Shown one piece after another: positions 34,967 to 47,925 of a stretch of 64,000 nucleotides of DNA; position 1 is the first letter of the stretch, and each line of letters begins with the position of its first letter. Origin of the DNA: Tubiluchus corallicola. Taxonomy: Eukaryota > Priapulida > Priapulimorpha > Priapulimorphida > Tubiluchidae. The stretch lies in the NCBI GenBank assembly GCA_030141605.1, contig JAQGDQ010000624.1, positions 1 to 64,000 of the forward strand, read 5' to 3'. The notes below the pieces were generated by a model, which saw only the letters and a program-made list of their open reading frames with translations, was not told the DNA's origin and made no database searches. A program made the translations under genes and the position numbers.

Positions 34967-36931
34967 CTGCAAGTAAACAATGCTAAATAAATATATGACG
35001 GCCTATTACACACAGCACAACCATATTATCTTATAACCATTAATCTAGGTATGCAAGTAACACCTGGAGCAGTGAACCAAGCAGCACGTTTGTATAAGAA
35101 ACAATAAAATGCAGTAAGCTGGTAACAGTACACGTCAGAAGGACCGAGTGAAGTTCATCCCAAAAATCAGAAACAACGAAAACTGAAAAAGTATAGTTAA
35201 AACGTTACTAAAAAGTTACTCATAAATTTCTATACCTAATCATGTGACGTAACAATTCTTTGTCAATCAATTACAAAAGATGAAAGAAGAAGAAATCTGT
35301 AGAAAGCACATTAAGTAACTAAACAAAGAAGATCAAAAGAGCGCAACTCAAGTTGGGTTAATCATAACGGATATCCCCCCCCCCACAACAAAAACGCAAA
35401 AGACTGTTAAAGCATCAAAAGAGAGAAAACCTTCCATGTATGATAGGTTAAGTTTAGTAGTAATAATAATAAATGTGATGATGATTATGACGATGGTGAT
35501 GATTGTGATGGTGCTAGAGGTGGCGATAGTGGTGGTGAAGGTGATGGTAGTGGTGGTGATCACGATGGAGACTGCAGTGGCGTAGGTGGTGTTGATGAAG
35601 GTGGTGGCAGTGATAGTAATGGTGATGGTAACGGTGATACTTGTGCATCACTGGTAATAATAATAAGAATTTTAATAATCGACTTTATGGAAAAAGAACA
35701 TGCTGCATTAATTTTGTACCGGTACACAAATCATGGTAATACAACTCTCACACAAAAAGGCACAATTAACAACCTTAAACACCAATCTACACAAAGAATT
35801 AGTAATATTTTGAAAACTGTAATTTGTTCTTGCATAGTCTTAAACATAAAGAATCATTCCCACTTTGCACTACACAAGTCTTATACCAGACGCACGCTCA
35901 ACGTTAAATGTAGCAGGCAAGCAGGTAGCCTGAGCCAATGGTGTTTACACAGGCGTAAAACCTGATTGGTTAAACTGAAATTTTATAGTTTAACTGATAC
36001 AAGTCTGGACTTTGCTATGCTTGAAAAAATATTTGTCTTGTAAATAAAATTAACCCTCGAGACGCACAAATGGGGTGATTTTAAGAACAAATGCACAAAA
36101 AAGAAACATTTATTGAACACAATCAATGCCTAGCAACAAGTATAGCACCGTCTACGGCTATAATGTTGGCTATAATTTTGCTAACATAAATCATGTTCTT
36201 CTATTATACTGTGCAACCATAATAACTAAATACATGATGTTTATATATTCATGACTTCTTTTAACAATTCACTTAAACTTCAATATTTTTTTTTATATTT
36301 TTAACGGCGCTTTCACACTAGAGAGTTCTTGCAATGAAAATGCTTGTCTGCAAGAAATCGCGAGAGAAAACTGTCTGGTCTGAACGCACAATAAAATCAA
36401 TTTAAAGCTAAAAACGAACAACGCAAAAAAGAAACGCATCCAATACTTACTGAATTTAAAAAGGCTAGTACGTACGGCACACTACACATAACCCAGGCAA
36501 TAGATGGCAAGTATGCGCATCGCTACGGTCACCATTTAAAATTATGATTACACAGACACCATTTCATGAGACAATTTATTCGTTGCATAGGATAGTATAT
36601 CCGTTGTATAGGATTAAGTATGTATAACAAAAGCGCGGTTTCGAAATCGTAAAATTTCTGCTATTCAACTGTTCCTATAGATTTTAGTTTTTTCTTGCAC
36701 ATGTAAGAGTACATTAGAATCTTATGAATCTGTTGCCAATTGCCTTCGTTATAATAAAACCAGCGAGTCGCAAATGAATACCTATCAATAGTTGCTAAAA
36801 GAAACTTCTCACAATAATTATTACAAAAGCTGTTGATGTTGTTAGTGGAAAATCCAGAGATGTTATAAACGCGTATAACCTGTGACTTGATGAGTATCAA
36901 ACGACATCTTTAGCAGTCGAAGACATTTTCT
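34967..36931. other. No genes seen; short (TGATGG)-type tract
   Basis: A degenerate gatggtgg/gtgatgg tract at about 35455-35645 is the only clear feature. The rest shows no coding signal that I can support. Confidence 0.45.
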
Positions 36932-37674
36932 TTAACTCCTTCAGGCCTGTAAACGTTTACTGCATTTTGCATGGGTTTATGAATAACTACTCTCACCAAG
37001 CAGCGATTATATTACATTTCGTAATTTTTGTAGGTTTCTACTCCTCACACAATGAAATTTCATGCAAAATTATATGTGAAATGCAGGTGCCTACCTTAGA
37101 CAAATTAAAAAAACGATTTTCGACGAAAAAATGAAAAAAGTTTTCGGTAACTGCAGTGTTTGCACTTGCAACAATGTACAATATCACTTGTCTGAAATCG
37201 GCTAATGCATAAAATTTCAACTATCCAGACACAACACCCTGATACACTTTTACCCAAGTCCACTCTATTTTTAAGGAGAAATTCCTGTTAAAAGATGAAA
37301 CGACTTAATTTCTCCTTAGCTGATCGGTTGGCTTTTCCTGAAACTATGTACAACTGACATAAGCTGTTCTCTTGGGCTATTACAGTAGCAAGCAGGTGAT
37401 TAATAAAAAAGTGTGTACGATCACGCAAGTGTACATCAGACTAAGCTGCTCAATAGGCTAAGTTGGAGTGCCTAAAAAGGGCGTTTTTTTAATTTTTTCC
37501 AATTAAATCACTTATAAATGTTTAAACAAATAGCATGATTGAATAACTGAGATTCTCCCGACTAGAACAGTACCCAATTTGTAATCCTTTAGTTATGTCT
37601 GTCTTCGTACAGTAACAGAAAAGTCATAGATCGTATAAAACATATTTTGAAGGGTGCAGTCCTGAAGGAGTTAA
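36932..37674. mobile_element. MITE family E, copy 2 (intact ends)
   Basis: TTAA-CTCCTTCAGG at the left and CCTGAAGGAG-TTAA at the right form perfect 10-bp termini with a TTAA duplication. 743 bp, no open frame of note. It is the reference copy for the 4298-4955 element. Confidence 0.88.
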
Positions 37675-37861
37675 TTCTCACCTTTCTGTTCGAAGAAATG
37701 CAGTGGACTTATAGATGTAGTACGCGGAGAGCCATGTGGCTAGAAGCCATATGGTTTGTCAGAGGGCGAAAGTGAGAGTTGAAAGAGATTAACTATAGGA
37801 TTTTAGGAGTTAAGTGAAAGTTAAAACAAAACAAAAGAATGAACGAGAACCGTCCATGACA

Positions 37862-38254
37862 ATAAGCCTTTTCACAGTTCCAGCGATTGATGATGATCGT
37901 AAAAAGGTCAAAAATAAGTGCTCCAAACAACGCATTTGTGAAGAATTGACAACGCCTCACAGCCCATGCTGTTGTAATAGCAACCGTTTTAACAGCTAGC
38001 TAGAACCTTACTTAGTTCATTTTTTCTTGTTCCCAAGCAAGATCCTGCTAACAAATCACTCTACGCACAGACTAATGCATAATTAAGTAAAGTCCAAGTA
38101 AAACAACTGAAGTTAGTGAAATGACGTGGCAGACGGCTATGCTTTACCCACACATCACGTGACGGTTGTAGTTAAGACGTGTTGCTGTGGTACACTTAAC
38201 CTTTGACCTACAGCAACTGCGCGTGCGCACAACGAAACTGTGAAAAGGTTTATT
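37862..38254. mobile_element. MITE family D, copy 2
   Basis: AAGCCTTTTCACAGTT and AACTGTGAAAAGGTTTA form inverted termini. It is a reversed copy of 28929-29294. Confidence 0.8.
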
Positions 38255-40040
38255 TACTACAAATAATTTAAATGTCTGACACCACTTTACTGTTTCTTAA
38301 AAAAAGAACGAAAAGTGTGATCGTGCAGGTTTACTGCATTTGACAGACGCGATGCACACAGGAATATTCTTAAGCTGTGAGAATAACAGGGTGGTCGCAG
38401 TGTCTGACTGGCAACGACAGTTAAACAACATCGGACCTGATTAGAAACTTGGTGGGTGACTACAGCGAAAGCTGCTTCTAAGTGGTTTTATATGCCACAG
38501 TGCCTCTGGAAATTTCTCTCGAGTGCGGCATCTCTGTCAGTTCACAATATAATCCTAGACGACTATCTTGTTATATCAAGTTCGGTTCCATTGCTGCTAC
38601 TGTCACCTTATGGCTAAGGCGCCTCTGCTATTTAACTAAATCATTTTACACTATTACCGTTGTTAATCAGCTAGGTGCCAGTACTGCTGGAACCACCTAC
38701 ATAAGTAGTAAACTCTGCCCTCTAGGAACCGACCCGAAGAGTACCAAACTCTATGCTGAGTTACTGTTACAAAACACAGGAAATCTGAAAAAACGGATAC
38801 ATCCAGATTTGAACCAGCGATCATCTCCCAGGGGCTCTTGGTTTAACTCTAGCTGGCTGTCGCCCAACTTTCTCAGATTTCCTTCCTCTCAAATTCGGTA
38901 TCAAAATTTAATTAATTGTGGGTTTGTCCATCATTAACTATAATCTTGACATTAAGCTTATAATAATTCATGAAAACCCATTGTTACAACTGTCAGAATT
39001 AGGAATTTTAGCTGATAGGATTGCTCTTGCCTGTGATGGAAAATTTAACAAATTCAATAAATCAGAGTTTCAGAAAATCTCCAACCGTAGTTTAACGTTC
39101 AGCCATGCAGCAGTAGAAATATATTTGACGTAACTTAATATTTATTTTGTTCTTTATTTCTGCTCGTAAACGTAGTCTTAAGCCACAAGAATACAATAAT
39201 TAATAAAAAAGCAATTACAAAACTATAAAATTACAATTTACAGAAAGAATACGAAGATAAAATTAGTTAAAATGACACACATTAAAAGTACATTAAATAA
39301 TTACATTACGATTACGATTAATATCATTTTCTACACAGATTGCAGAAGCTCGAGTACCATATGTATATTTGAAGAATTTTATCATAGCTGTGTAGTAAGC
39401 AGACTTTAGCTTATTAAAGTTAAACAAGTTATATTTAGTCCAGAGATTGAAACAATAAAATGACGAACAATATGACTCAAATATCGCACGCTTACATCCC
39501 TCGTACGATAAGAAAAATGTCTTACAAGGGTCTTAAATGTCTTATAATGTACGCTTATGACAGCAAAGTATTGCAATTCCATAAGGGTAAAATACTGGCA
39601 GGTTTTACCAACATAACTCATCTAAAGTGCAAATCAATAGAACTCCGCGCGAATATGACACCAGTGTTTTTTACTGGATGGCACTAATTAACCAATAAAA
39701 CCTCTATGACCCAATAAACACACAACAGATACAAGCGACCCCGGGTACTCAGGTTGAAAGTCTGTCGCATGTGCACTGTAATGATTGCATTAATAAGTCC
39801 TGCTGCTGATGCTGCAGACAATAAAAGCATCAGACCTGGATTATGCAAGGCAGGTTTATACAGGCTTCCAGATCTACAACAAATCAAGTGGATTTAGCGC
39901 CGGATGGCACCATTTAACAAATTAACAGAAAAGTACAGGCAGGCGTTGTCATAGTAACGCCTGTCATTCATGCAGAATTATAATCTGAGCTAGTGTCTGC
40001 TAATTAAATAAATTAGGAGTCTGCTAATTGGATGACGTCT
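38255..40040. other. Mostly featureless; weak tRNA-like SINE at 38790-38875
   Basis: On the minus strand at about 38875-38795, a GGTTCAAATC B-box-like site follows gagcccctgggagatg. The overlapping plus-strand frame at 38482-38937 (with DLNQRSSPRGSW) reads across this and is judged a SINE artefact. No other feature was seen. Confidence 0.35.
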
Positions 40041-40045
40041 GCACC

Positions 40046-40430
40046 AGAATCTATAATTTGAAGGCGTGAAAAAGTAAAAATTTATTTAACCGCGAAAGTT
40101 GGCATTGCAAGACCGTGTCAACAAATATACTAAGAGATGAAGTCCAGTCAGTTTACTATATTACCATAGTAATTATACAAATGCAGGAAACCCTACGGAC
40201 AGGTGAAATTGTCGTTGTCGTTGTTGGTACAAAATCCAATGATTCAAATTCAGCTATAATTTGAAAGCGTGAAAAAGTGAAAATTTATTTAACTGTGGAA
40301 GTTGGCATTGTAAGTCCGTGTCAATAATATATTGCCATAGTAATTACACAGATGCAGGAAACCCTACGGACGGGCGAAATTGTCGTTGTCGTTGGTACAC
40401 AGCCCAATGACTCAAATTCAGCTCGCAGTA
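40046..40430. repeat. Tandem duplication, ~200 bp, two diverged units
   Basis: Units share aaaatttatttaac, gttggcattg, atgcaggaaaccctacgga and gaaattgtcgttgtcgttg. It is non-coding. Confidence 0.85.
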
Positions 40431-43340
40431 CACGTAACTTGCATGCTTAAAGAAATGAATCCATAATATTATTAGCCTCAAAGTAATTTAGAACTATCTA
40501 CGGATTTGCTCAAGCAAAAATACAGTAGCCCAAAGAGCGAAGCAAATTACGAGACCTGTCAGGGGGAGAGCGGGCGTTCTGCTTTACAGTAACAATGGCT
40601 ATTTATTTATTTTAAAATGTTTTATTAAAAGATTCATAAAATGATTACTTACGATAACCTGAGTTAAAAACAATAAGCCAATGACATTTAGTACTAATAA
40701 AATGATGGATGTAACAATAAAATTTTATTTTGAAATTCAAAAATGACAATGATTAAAAGCTAGAACTCACATTCACCATTCAGAAACATGTTACACTGAA
40801 ACAAAATCTTCAGTTGCAAAATTAAGATTAATTGTTTAACGCCCATAATTTTGGCATCACATATAATCAGTCGACTGAATAAAATGTATGTACTCTAGAA
40901 GTAAGAGATTTGTTAGTTTCATATTGTGAATTACATTACAAATCAATTTGAAAACAAAAATGAAATATTTTTCTGAAAGATATTTTCGGGCAAAGCTCAT
41001 AATGACTGTTTACAACAAGGATGGCAGCTGTTTACATTTCTTCTTAAACACCAACTTTCAATCATACTATTAAAACTATAACTGATCTAACATATCTAGT
41101 AATTTAACACATGTTGGCAGGATATTATCACTGGAAAACCTTCCCCAGTTCACAAATTATATTATTCTCGTGTCTACACAAAAATGAGGTCTTGTTAATG
41201 AGACAGCGCGTATTTTTTTCCTTTCGCTTATGTTGAGTAGAAACTGTAGTGGCCCAACAATTCAACCATGAAGAACTCCAGTTGTTACTGTAGCCTTGGA
41301 GTAGATGTATATTCATTACACTTACTCTGCACAGATTGGAGGTAAACGTCGCATTAGTATGCCCAGTGTGTCCAAGTAACTACAAGAGTCAGGAGGAGTT
41401 AATTAGAGTTGCTGATCAATGAGATGCTGCTGAGGATTACTTGATTGGTGAAAGCCAAAATCAAGACTAGGGTAAGCAGCCATTAGGCAGTGCACATTGC
41501 ATACGAATGAGGTGCTTCGCAAATGCCTGTAGACTGATTAGACAGCCACGAACTATTCATTTAAATGCTTTTGGTAACATGACAAGTAACGAGCAAACAA
41601 ATTAGTTCAAGTTGAAAAATTCATTTTGTATCGGAGCTGCAATTTCAGACGAACACTTGCTTTATCAGTTGCATCCTCCCTATCTGCACTTATCTCCATT
41701 TCTCCATCTCTTAAACGATATCATACAGAGTTAGGAGAAGCTTCAGCCTTTTTCCAATGAAAAAACCTAAGCTAAGATTTATGTTAGCAGTCTGAACGCA
41801 AAAGATCTTGGCCTATACAAAATCTGTTCTTAGTACAATTATAAAGTCAGTATGAATGAGACACTAACTTAAAATACAAAACACTGTAAAATAACCATTA
41901 GTCGCTAAAACGTGACGATTCAACAAAAACGGATTTCTGTCAGTACAGGATTCTCACTTTCTCCATTAATTAGTTACTATTGACGGTTAGGTTACTCATT
42001 TCTAATGTTACATATGTACTTCAAACTCTACAAATCAATTGCTACATTGGCGAACATCGTTAATTATAGTATTCAGCAAACTTCGGCAACCTTAACTATC
42101 ACACCCATTACTGGATTACAGTATTTTAACGCGAGACAAACACATACTGATACAGAATGAGTCATTAATAGCGTGTCGGAGAGACAAATCCAACTGACAG
42201 TTCCGATAGAAGTTCAGTAATTGGCGCACAAGCTATAATCTTAGGATAGTAATGGTAGTTGCCTATAAAGAGTTGTCTAAAACACGTTTTGGCTCACATA
42301 ACGGTCAAGTAAAAATAATAAGATGCAACACTCGAGTTCTGTACAGGCAGAAATCCATGAAAATATTTTAACAACAAAATCAACTAATACAACGATTGTG
42401 CGAGGAAATCTAATTCTGACTATAAACCTATATTCTAAACTATATATAGCATACTTGTTCACTCATACCTCATACACTTCATATCAGTGTAATCTGTGTA
42501 AAACAATCCCATAATAGAATAAATTACTGAGAGTAAAAATAGATTAAAAAAATCAAGCAATGTTTTGTCTTTTGTTTATTTACTTATTACCGTCATTGAT
42601 TTAATTTAAATGATTTGAATCTAGAATTTGTAATGACATATTTCTATATAACATCCGAGATTTTTCAGTTTTTTGCAGTCTTCTACGCAGGACTCAGCAT
42701 TGCAATTTACAAATTTGAGCTATTCACAGTTCATCTTACAGCAGAAAAAGAAATGATCACAAAAATCTACCCATACCTGTAAAATTCGTTCGAGAAGGCA
42801 TCGAATTAAAACTGTGATTTGAACAACAAAAATAATCTTTTCAGTTATGATTTAAGTCATTAATGCACACCAAATCTCAAAAACTGTGTGCGAGATTGCA
42901 ACGCTTTCCCGCTAAATATAAGTGGAGATGGACAAAGAGACCACTGTTTAGTGTTTACTTGCTTTCTAAGTGATGCTGGGCCATACTTGGGGTTAGGTGC
43001 TACCTCCGGATGCTGGGAATGCCTCAGATGATGAGATCATCAGGGCCGCATCAATTCGCCTGCTGTGCCAGGGCTTCAAAACAAGTGCGAAATCTCCTTA
43101 TGCGCTTAATGATTCGGGGAATTTTTCTTGTTTGCGTTCGCATGCGTGCAAGTATGACAAAAACAACACAACACCCAGTGTAAACGCAACCATATTGCAA
43201 CTGTCATGTTAAATTGTATGAATAACTTAAATTCCAAATTAAATGACTGGCTTGCAAAGCATTAATAAAAGGTTTTCAACAACTTGGCACTGTGCCAGTT
43301 GGAATCCACCGTTCAGTGGAAGAACTTACAGTATTGAATA
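40431..43340. other. No recognised features
   Basis: AT-rich sequence with only short, unremarkable open frames. The frame at 42997-43212 has no family resemblance and was not called. Confidence 0.45.
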
Positions 43341-43344
43341 TACC

Positions 43345-43567
43345 TGATTGTGGCGGGACTAACATCTAGATCAATATCAAGAATATTCCTCGAAGATGAG
43401 ACAGTGGTATGACAGAAGTGTCTTAGTCACGTTCCGATGTAACTACATCCCCCCTCAACGACAAGAATCGATATAGTGAACGAAACTTCCCAAAGCCAGT
43501 ATTGAACTCTGCTGACGCCCACCTATTTACTGACCAACCTCAGCGTTGCTGAACTTCGGTCGCTAAG
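43345..43567 (-). repeat. SINE with 5S rRNA-derived head, best copy
   Basis: On the minus strand, CGACCGAAGTTCAGCAACG, then TTGGTCAGTAAATAGGTGGG, reproduces the 5S rRNA internal control region. The body continues GATGTAGTTACATCGG, AACGTGACTAAGACACTTC, TGTCTCATCTTCGAGG. It is about 220 bp. Confidence 0.82.
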
Positions 43568-43694
43568 CACATACTATTGCTCTTGCATTATACGTGTACC
43601 TTACAGAGTAATGAAACCAGTAAAATAACATTTTCGACGATAGTGAAATTATAAAAAATACGTTTAAGACCTGTTGTATACAAAAAATATTAAA

Positions 43695-43811
43695 ATAAAT
43701 AAATAAATAAATAAACACACCCACACCCACACCCATGCACGCGCAGCGCGACACACGCGCGCGCACGCGCACGCCCGCACGCACACACAGATAAATAGAT
43801 AGATAGATATT
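43695..43811. repeat. Compound microsatellite
   Basis: (AAAT)n, then (CACACC)n, then a CG/CA alternating tract and (GATA)n. The cgcgcgcacgcgcacg core is a Z-DNA candidate. Confidence 0.9.
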
Positions 43812-45402
43812 TGTGCTATTGAAATGACACGATTTTAACCAGCGCCGCATGATTATTGGCAAAGAAGATTAACATTGACTATATATTTATAACAACTAAC
43901 CAGCTGTACGGAACCGCAGAAGCCTAGGCGGAATCTCCATAATGCGTACAGTCGTTGTGCAACCTAGCAAGGCTGGAGCCGCCCAGGCCTGCAGCAAGTC
44001 TATCAAGGCAAGTAACAAGCTGCGATGTGGAAAATTAAGCATCAGCAACAAGTGTGAATCATAATTAAGAAGAGCAAATGAGAAAACCATATTAAGTACA
44101 AGCGAAGAGAATAGCTGAGTAGCTGCCGACAGCATTTAGCCAAAGAAGAATCTGGTTGGTCTGGCTGGTAACTGGATGGCTGACTACCCGGAAAACACTT
44201 CTGGGTTGCCTTTATTTGCCCTGGTTCTTTACCACAAACTGTTCCAAGGTAGTCTTGATCAGGTCTTAAAACATCAAACAATTCAAACAAACAACAAATT
44301 TGGTAATAATTCACGAGGCAAACGTGTCTATAGAATTCCCTCCCTTCTATTATCAAACAATCAGAATCACTAGCTATTTTTAAAAAGAAACATGCGGCGC
44401 TAGCAATACCAGTTAAGTAGATTTCAAAAACCAACTTATGTAAATGATGTTAATTTCTTTAATTCAAATTTTGTATTAATACACCCACGTCCCCAATAAC
44501 TGAAAGAGAATTCAGTACGTGTAATTTTTGTTAGGTATTATATACGAATGTATTGTGTGTGTTGTGATAATTGATGAAAGTTTTGTCTTACATTTGTTAT
44601 GTATTTTATTTATTCTATTGCACCTACGTATTGTGTCATGTATTATGTGTGCTTTAGTAATCGTATGGTTCCTATGTATAATATTTTATCTATGTATGTA
44701 ATTGCTTTTAGTTTGCACTATTGCGTTTTTACGCACTAATAGTTTATAGTTTTGCACCAGACCCATTTGCCTTTAACAGTGTTTTAGTATTGAAAATTTT
44801 TTTAACACTGTGATGATTGTGATTTTATTGTGATCTATTTTATGGCAAATATTGTATACATATACATGTAAGTGTGTATCGCGTGTAATAAGTTCGCTGG
44901 GTCATGAATGACTTATACAGCACGCGTTATCTATGCCTCAGTTGCTCATGAATGTACGTCCAGCTGAAGAATTCTACAAATTCATCATTCCGCCAACTGC
45001 TAAACACATAAAACTCAACACATAAAATACTATGAATTAATTTATTAGGGGCGTTCGTAAAACAATTTAAAACAAAATAGAAATACCGAAATATCTTTGC
45101 TTGCGCTACGAATTAATAGCAAAATAAACGACCGTAAACAAATTCAGAAAGCCTCGCTATGTATGATATGCAAATGCTTTCGAGTGCTTTTTTGTTTAGT
45201 TTTAAATGAGATCTAAAGTTTAATAATATTTCGGGAAAATGTTTTATTCATATACGACAGTAGCAATAAAACACAGTCGATCAGGGAAGGCAAATCTAAG
45301 CGCAGATTACTGGCACTCAAAACCGGCGAAATGATGCGTTAAACACGATGGTACTATGAGGGGAAAGAGGGAAGAAATAGAGAAAAAGGAATGGGCGAAA
45401 AG

Positions 45403-45408
<6 letters not shown>
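43812..45408. other. No recognised features
   Basis: Possible low-level repeat debris at 43900-44400. Open frames there overlap on both strands and show no motif. Nothing could be supported. Confidence 0.4.
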
Positions 45409-45480
<72 letters not shown>

Positions 45481-45486
45481 AAGAGA
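45409..45486. repeat. (GA)n microsatellite
   Basis: A GA tract of about 75 bp upstream of the sulfotransferase gene. Arg-Glu or Ser-Leu repeats read across it are artefacts. Confidence 0.95.
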
Positions 45487-45884
45487 GACGGGAGGAGATA
45501 AATGCAGAGTGAGAAAAATACAGAGGTTTTATTTGAGTTATTAACAAGCAAAGCTGTGCAGTAATGAGTCGAATTTAGCTTATCTGCGTCCCACTGATTG
45601 GAATACAAAATATAATTGAGGTTGAAATGCACTTGAGTAAGTGGAAATCGTATATCAAAATATTATACCAAGACCGACTAATTTAAAAACTTGTGATGTG
45701 ATATACCAGACAACTGAGAAAGCGAACACTGGGTAAACTATAAAAAACAGCTATAATTTTGTTTGCTAAGAGGCAAAGAAATGTACAGTAGGTTAGGGTT
45801 TTGTGCAGTACTTGACAGTATATTCGTACCAAAGGTTAAAGTCTTATCACTTTACTCAGATTATCAGAAAGAAGTACAGCAGAG

Positions 45885-45958
45885 ACGCTGGTCTGACATG
45901 TGTCTTAGTCACGGTCTGATGTAACCGGGTGTACGACAAGGATCAATATGGTGTGAAT
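45885..45958 (-). repeat. SINE body fragment immediately upstream of the sulfotransferase
   Basis: Matches the 43345-43567 SINE body: gtgtcttagtcacg and ctgatgtaac, then cgacaaggatcaatatggtg. It ends at the upstream in-frame ATG (45957), which is one reason to prefer the ATG at 46020. Confidence 0.65.
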
Positions 45959-46019
45959 GAAATATTTATTACATTATTTATTACAACTATTTATTACACC
46001 GCCTGACAAACTACCTGGT

Positions 46020-47272
46020 ATGAGTGAAAACGGTGTGAGTAGGAAAGCAGCTATAACTGTACTTCTGTTTCTTTTTTGCTGTTCTGTTTTCATTGTTTTC
46101 AATTTGAAGAGTTCGCTGCCACCTGACCAGCTAAAGGCAACCAGCATTGTTTCAACTTCGCTGAATGATTTTCAAGCAAAAGTCTCTAATGCAGATGTTA
46201 ATGAAAAAACTGCGACTGAAAGTCATAGAGAAAAAGTGCACTTAAATGCCAGGCAGCCCCTCGGTGGACAAGAGCAAAATTCTGAAGTGAAAACACTAGT
46301 CATTATACTCGCATATCAGCGTGGTGGATCCACTTTCTTGGCTGAGATATTTAATGCACACCCAGCTGTTTTCTATTCCTACGAGCCCGTTAGGTGGATC
46401 CAAGTGGATCAGCTCTTTCCATCAGGATTCAGAAGGAGCGACATTGTCGTGTGGAAGGGAAGAGACTTGATAAGAAAGATGGAAGCGTGTGATTATGAAA
46501 AATTGTCCGGGTATCTGAAGTACCAGAAGGGATTTTCTTTGTTTCGAAGTCGAGCAGTGGCTAGAAAATTGGGCTGTGATGACGACATTGAAGAAGAACG
46601 TCAAAGTAAATGCAGGGCAAGACAATCAAAAGTTACGTTAAAGACTATGGAGGAACTTTGCAATAATCACAAATTTCATGTGTTGAAGGTGCTACGTCTA
46701 CATGCAATAGACTTGACACAATTGCTAAATCTACCTGGGTATAAAGTGAAGATCATTTACCTGATGCGGGATCCAAGAGGTTTGCTGAATTCCAGGACGA
46801 ATGTGTCATGGGGTGCAAAGCTACACTCTAACACTACTTTTCCTAAAGAAATTTGTTTTGATTTGCTGGAAAATCTCGATGGTGCAAGGAGCGAAGAGCT
46901 TCCACCCGACGCTATTAAATTTGTTAAATATGAAGATGTGGCTGACAATGTGATTGCTAAAACAAAAGAAATGTTTGACTTTGTAGGTCTGCCGTATCAC
47001 GATGATGTAGACAAGTACTTGATGACTCATGCTCTGGGGTTGGATACCAGAAAACGTGGTCAGTCTAAGATGTCTACTTACAGACATAACTCAAGTCAAA
47101 CAGCGCATGCGTGGTCAAAACAGTTATCACCGGAATTATTAATATTGATCGAGAAACAGTGCGGACAATATATCACAGCTGCTGGATATGATATAAAGTA
47201 TGTAAAAAACTTAAAAGAAATTCAGAGACTTAGAGGTTACCAAGGTGGAGATATGCACTACGGTAAAATGTA

Positions 47273-47273
<1 letters not shown>
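46020..47273 (+). CDS. Carbohydrate sulfotransferase, GlcNAc/Gal/GalNAc 6-O type (CHST family), single exon
   Basis: This 417-residue type II membrane protein is predicted for the Golgi. It transfers sulfate from PAPS to a sugar hydroxyl of a glycan. Residues 1-9 are cytosolic and about 10-29 form the signal anchor (AITVLLFLFCCSVFIVF). Residues 30-90 are a polar stem and the rest is the catalytic domain. The 5'-phosphosulfate loop is YQRGGSTFL at 99-107 and the 3'-phosphate motif is LMRDPRGLLNSR at 248-259, both canonical for the CHST1-7 group. N-glycosylation sequons lie at N261, N271 and N357. An in-frame ATG at 45957 would add 21 residues, but that stretch abuts a SINE fragment and would bury the anchor, so ATG 46020 is preferred. 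The exact acceptor sugar cannot be told. The frame has no introns and no defects. Family confidence is high; subfamily is open. Confidence 0.93.

Positions 47274-47348
<75 letters not shown>
47274..47348. repeat. (ATA)n microsatellite abutting the sulfotransferase stop codon
   Basis: About 25 ATA units start at the first base after the TAA stop (47271-47273). Confidence 0.95.
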
Positions 47349-47351
<3 letters not shown>

Positions 47352-47656
47352 GTGATTGTCTGTTTGGCAGAAATTTAGCCAAAACGCTCTTCGAACATGA
47401 GTTTGTACTAACACACTGCAAACTGTTATCTGTTCAGTTTACACAGAAGTATGCATTTGTGTACAGCTTATGACTATCGTGTACGAGCTATTGTATCATG
47501 GTATAATAACGTATATTTTGCTATTAATTTGGTAAAAAAGCTTGTATTTATTGCGATTATTACTACATTACCTATGTATGAATTTTCAAGAAGATTATAC
47601 TCTTTTTAAGAAGAGTATTATTTTATAGTCTGGTTGAGTTACAAAGCATGAAATGA

Positions 47657-47662
47657 AATAAA
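47657..47662 (+). other. Candidate polyadenylation signal of the sulfotransferase gene
   Basis: An AATAAA hexamer lies about 385 bp past the sulfotransferase stop codon, in AT-rich sequence with no other gene between. It is a plausible 3' end signal, but AATAAA is common in a background this AT-rich. Confidence 0.35.
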
Positions 47663-47716
47663 CAACACCACCACTAAGGTGATCCAGTATTTAATTTTTT
47701 ACATGTATGCACGTTC

Positions 47717-47925
47717 TTAAAGGAAAATTTTGTTAAACTTTGTTAAACTTTCAAAGCTACACGCGGCTCAGCGAATCTGCTTAGACTGGCAATGGTGCCT
47801 TTTTGTCACAGTCTCGAGGCCTACAAATAGGCGCGGTATCTTGATAAGCATGATCATAAATTGCAGTATTCGTATGTGATGTCAGTGTGACGTAGAGCTC
47901 ATTTTCGTGACCAAATGGGGTCACA
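47717..47925 (-). mobile_element. MITE family C fragment
   Basis: It begins TTAA-AGGAAAATTTTG and then follows family C in reverse: gctacacgcggctc, aggcgcggtatc, gtgacgtagagctcattttcg. The far end is absent. Confidence 0.6.

Noticed and set aside
38482-38937. 151-codon plus-strand frame
   Set aside because: The part with DLNQRSSPRGSW is the complement of a tRNA-like B-box region, a frequent SINE artefact. The rest has no motif.
44042-44434. 130-codon minus-strand frame, Cys-rich
   Set aside because: Overlapped by equally long frames in other phases, with no domain pattern and no splice or start support.
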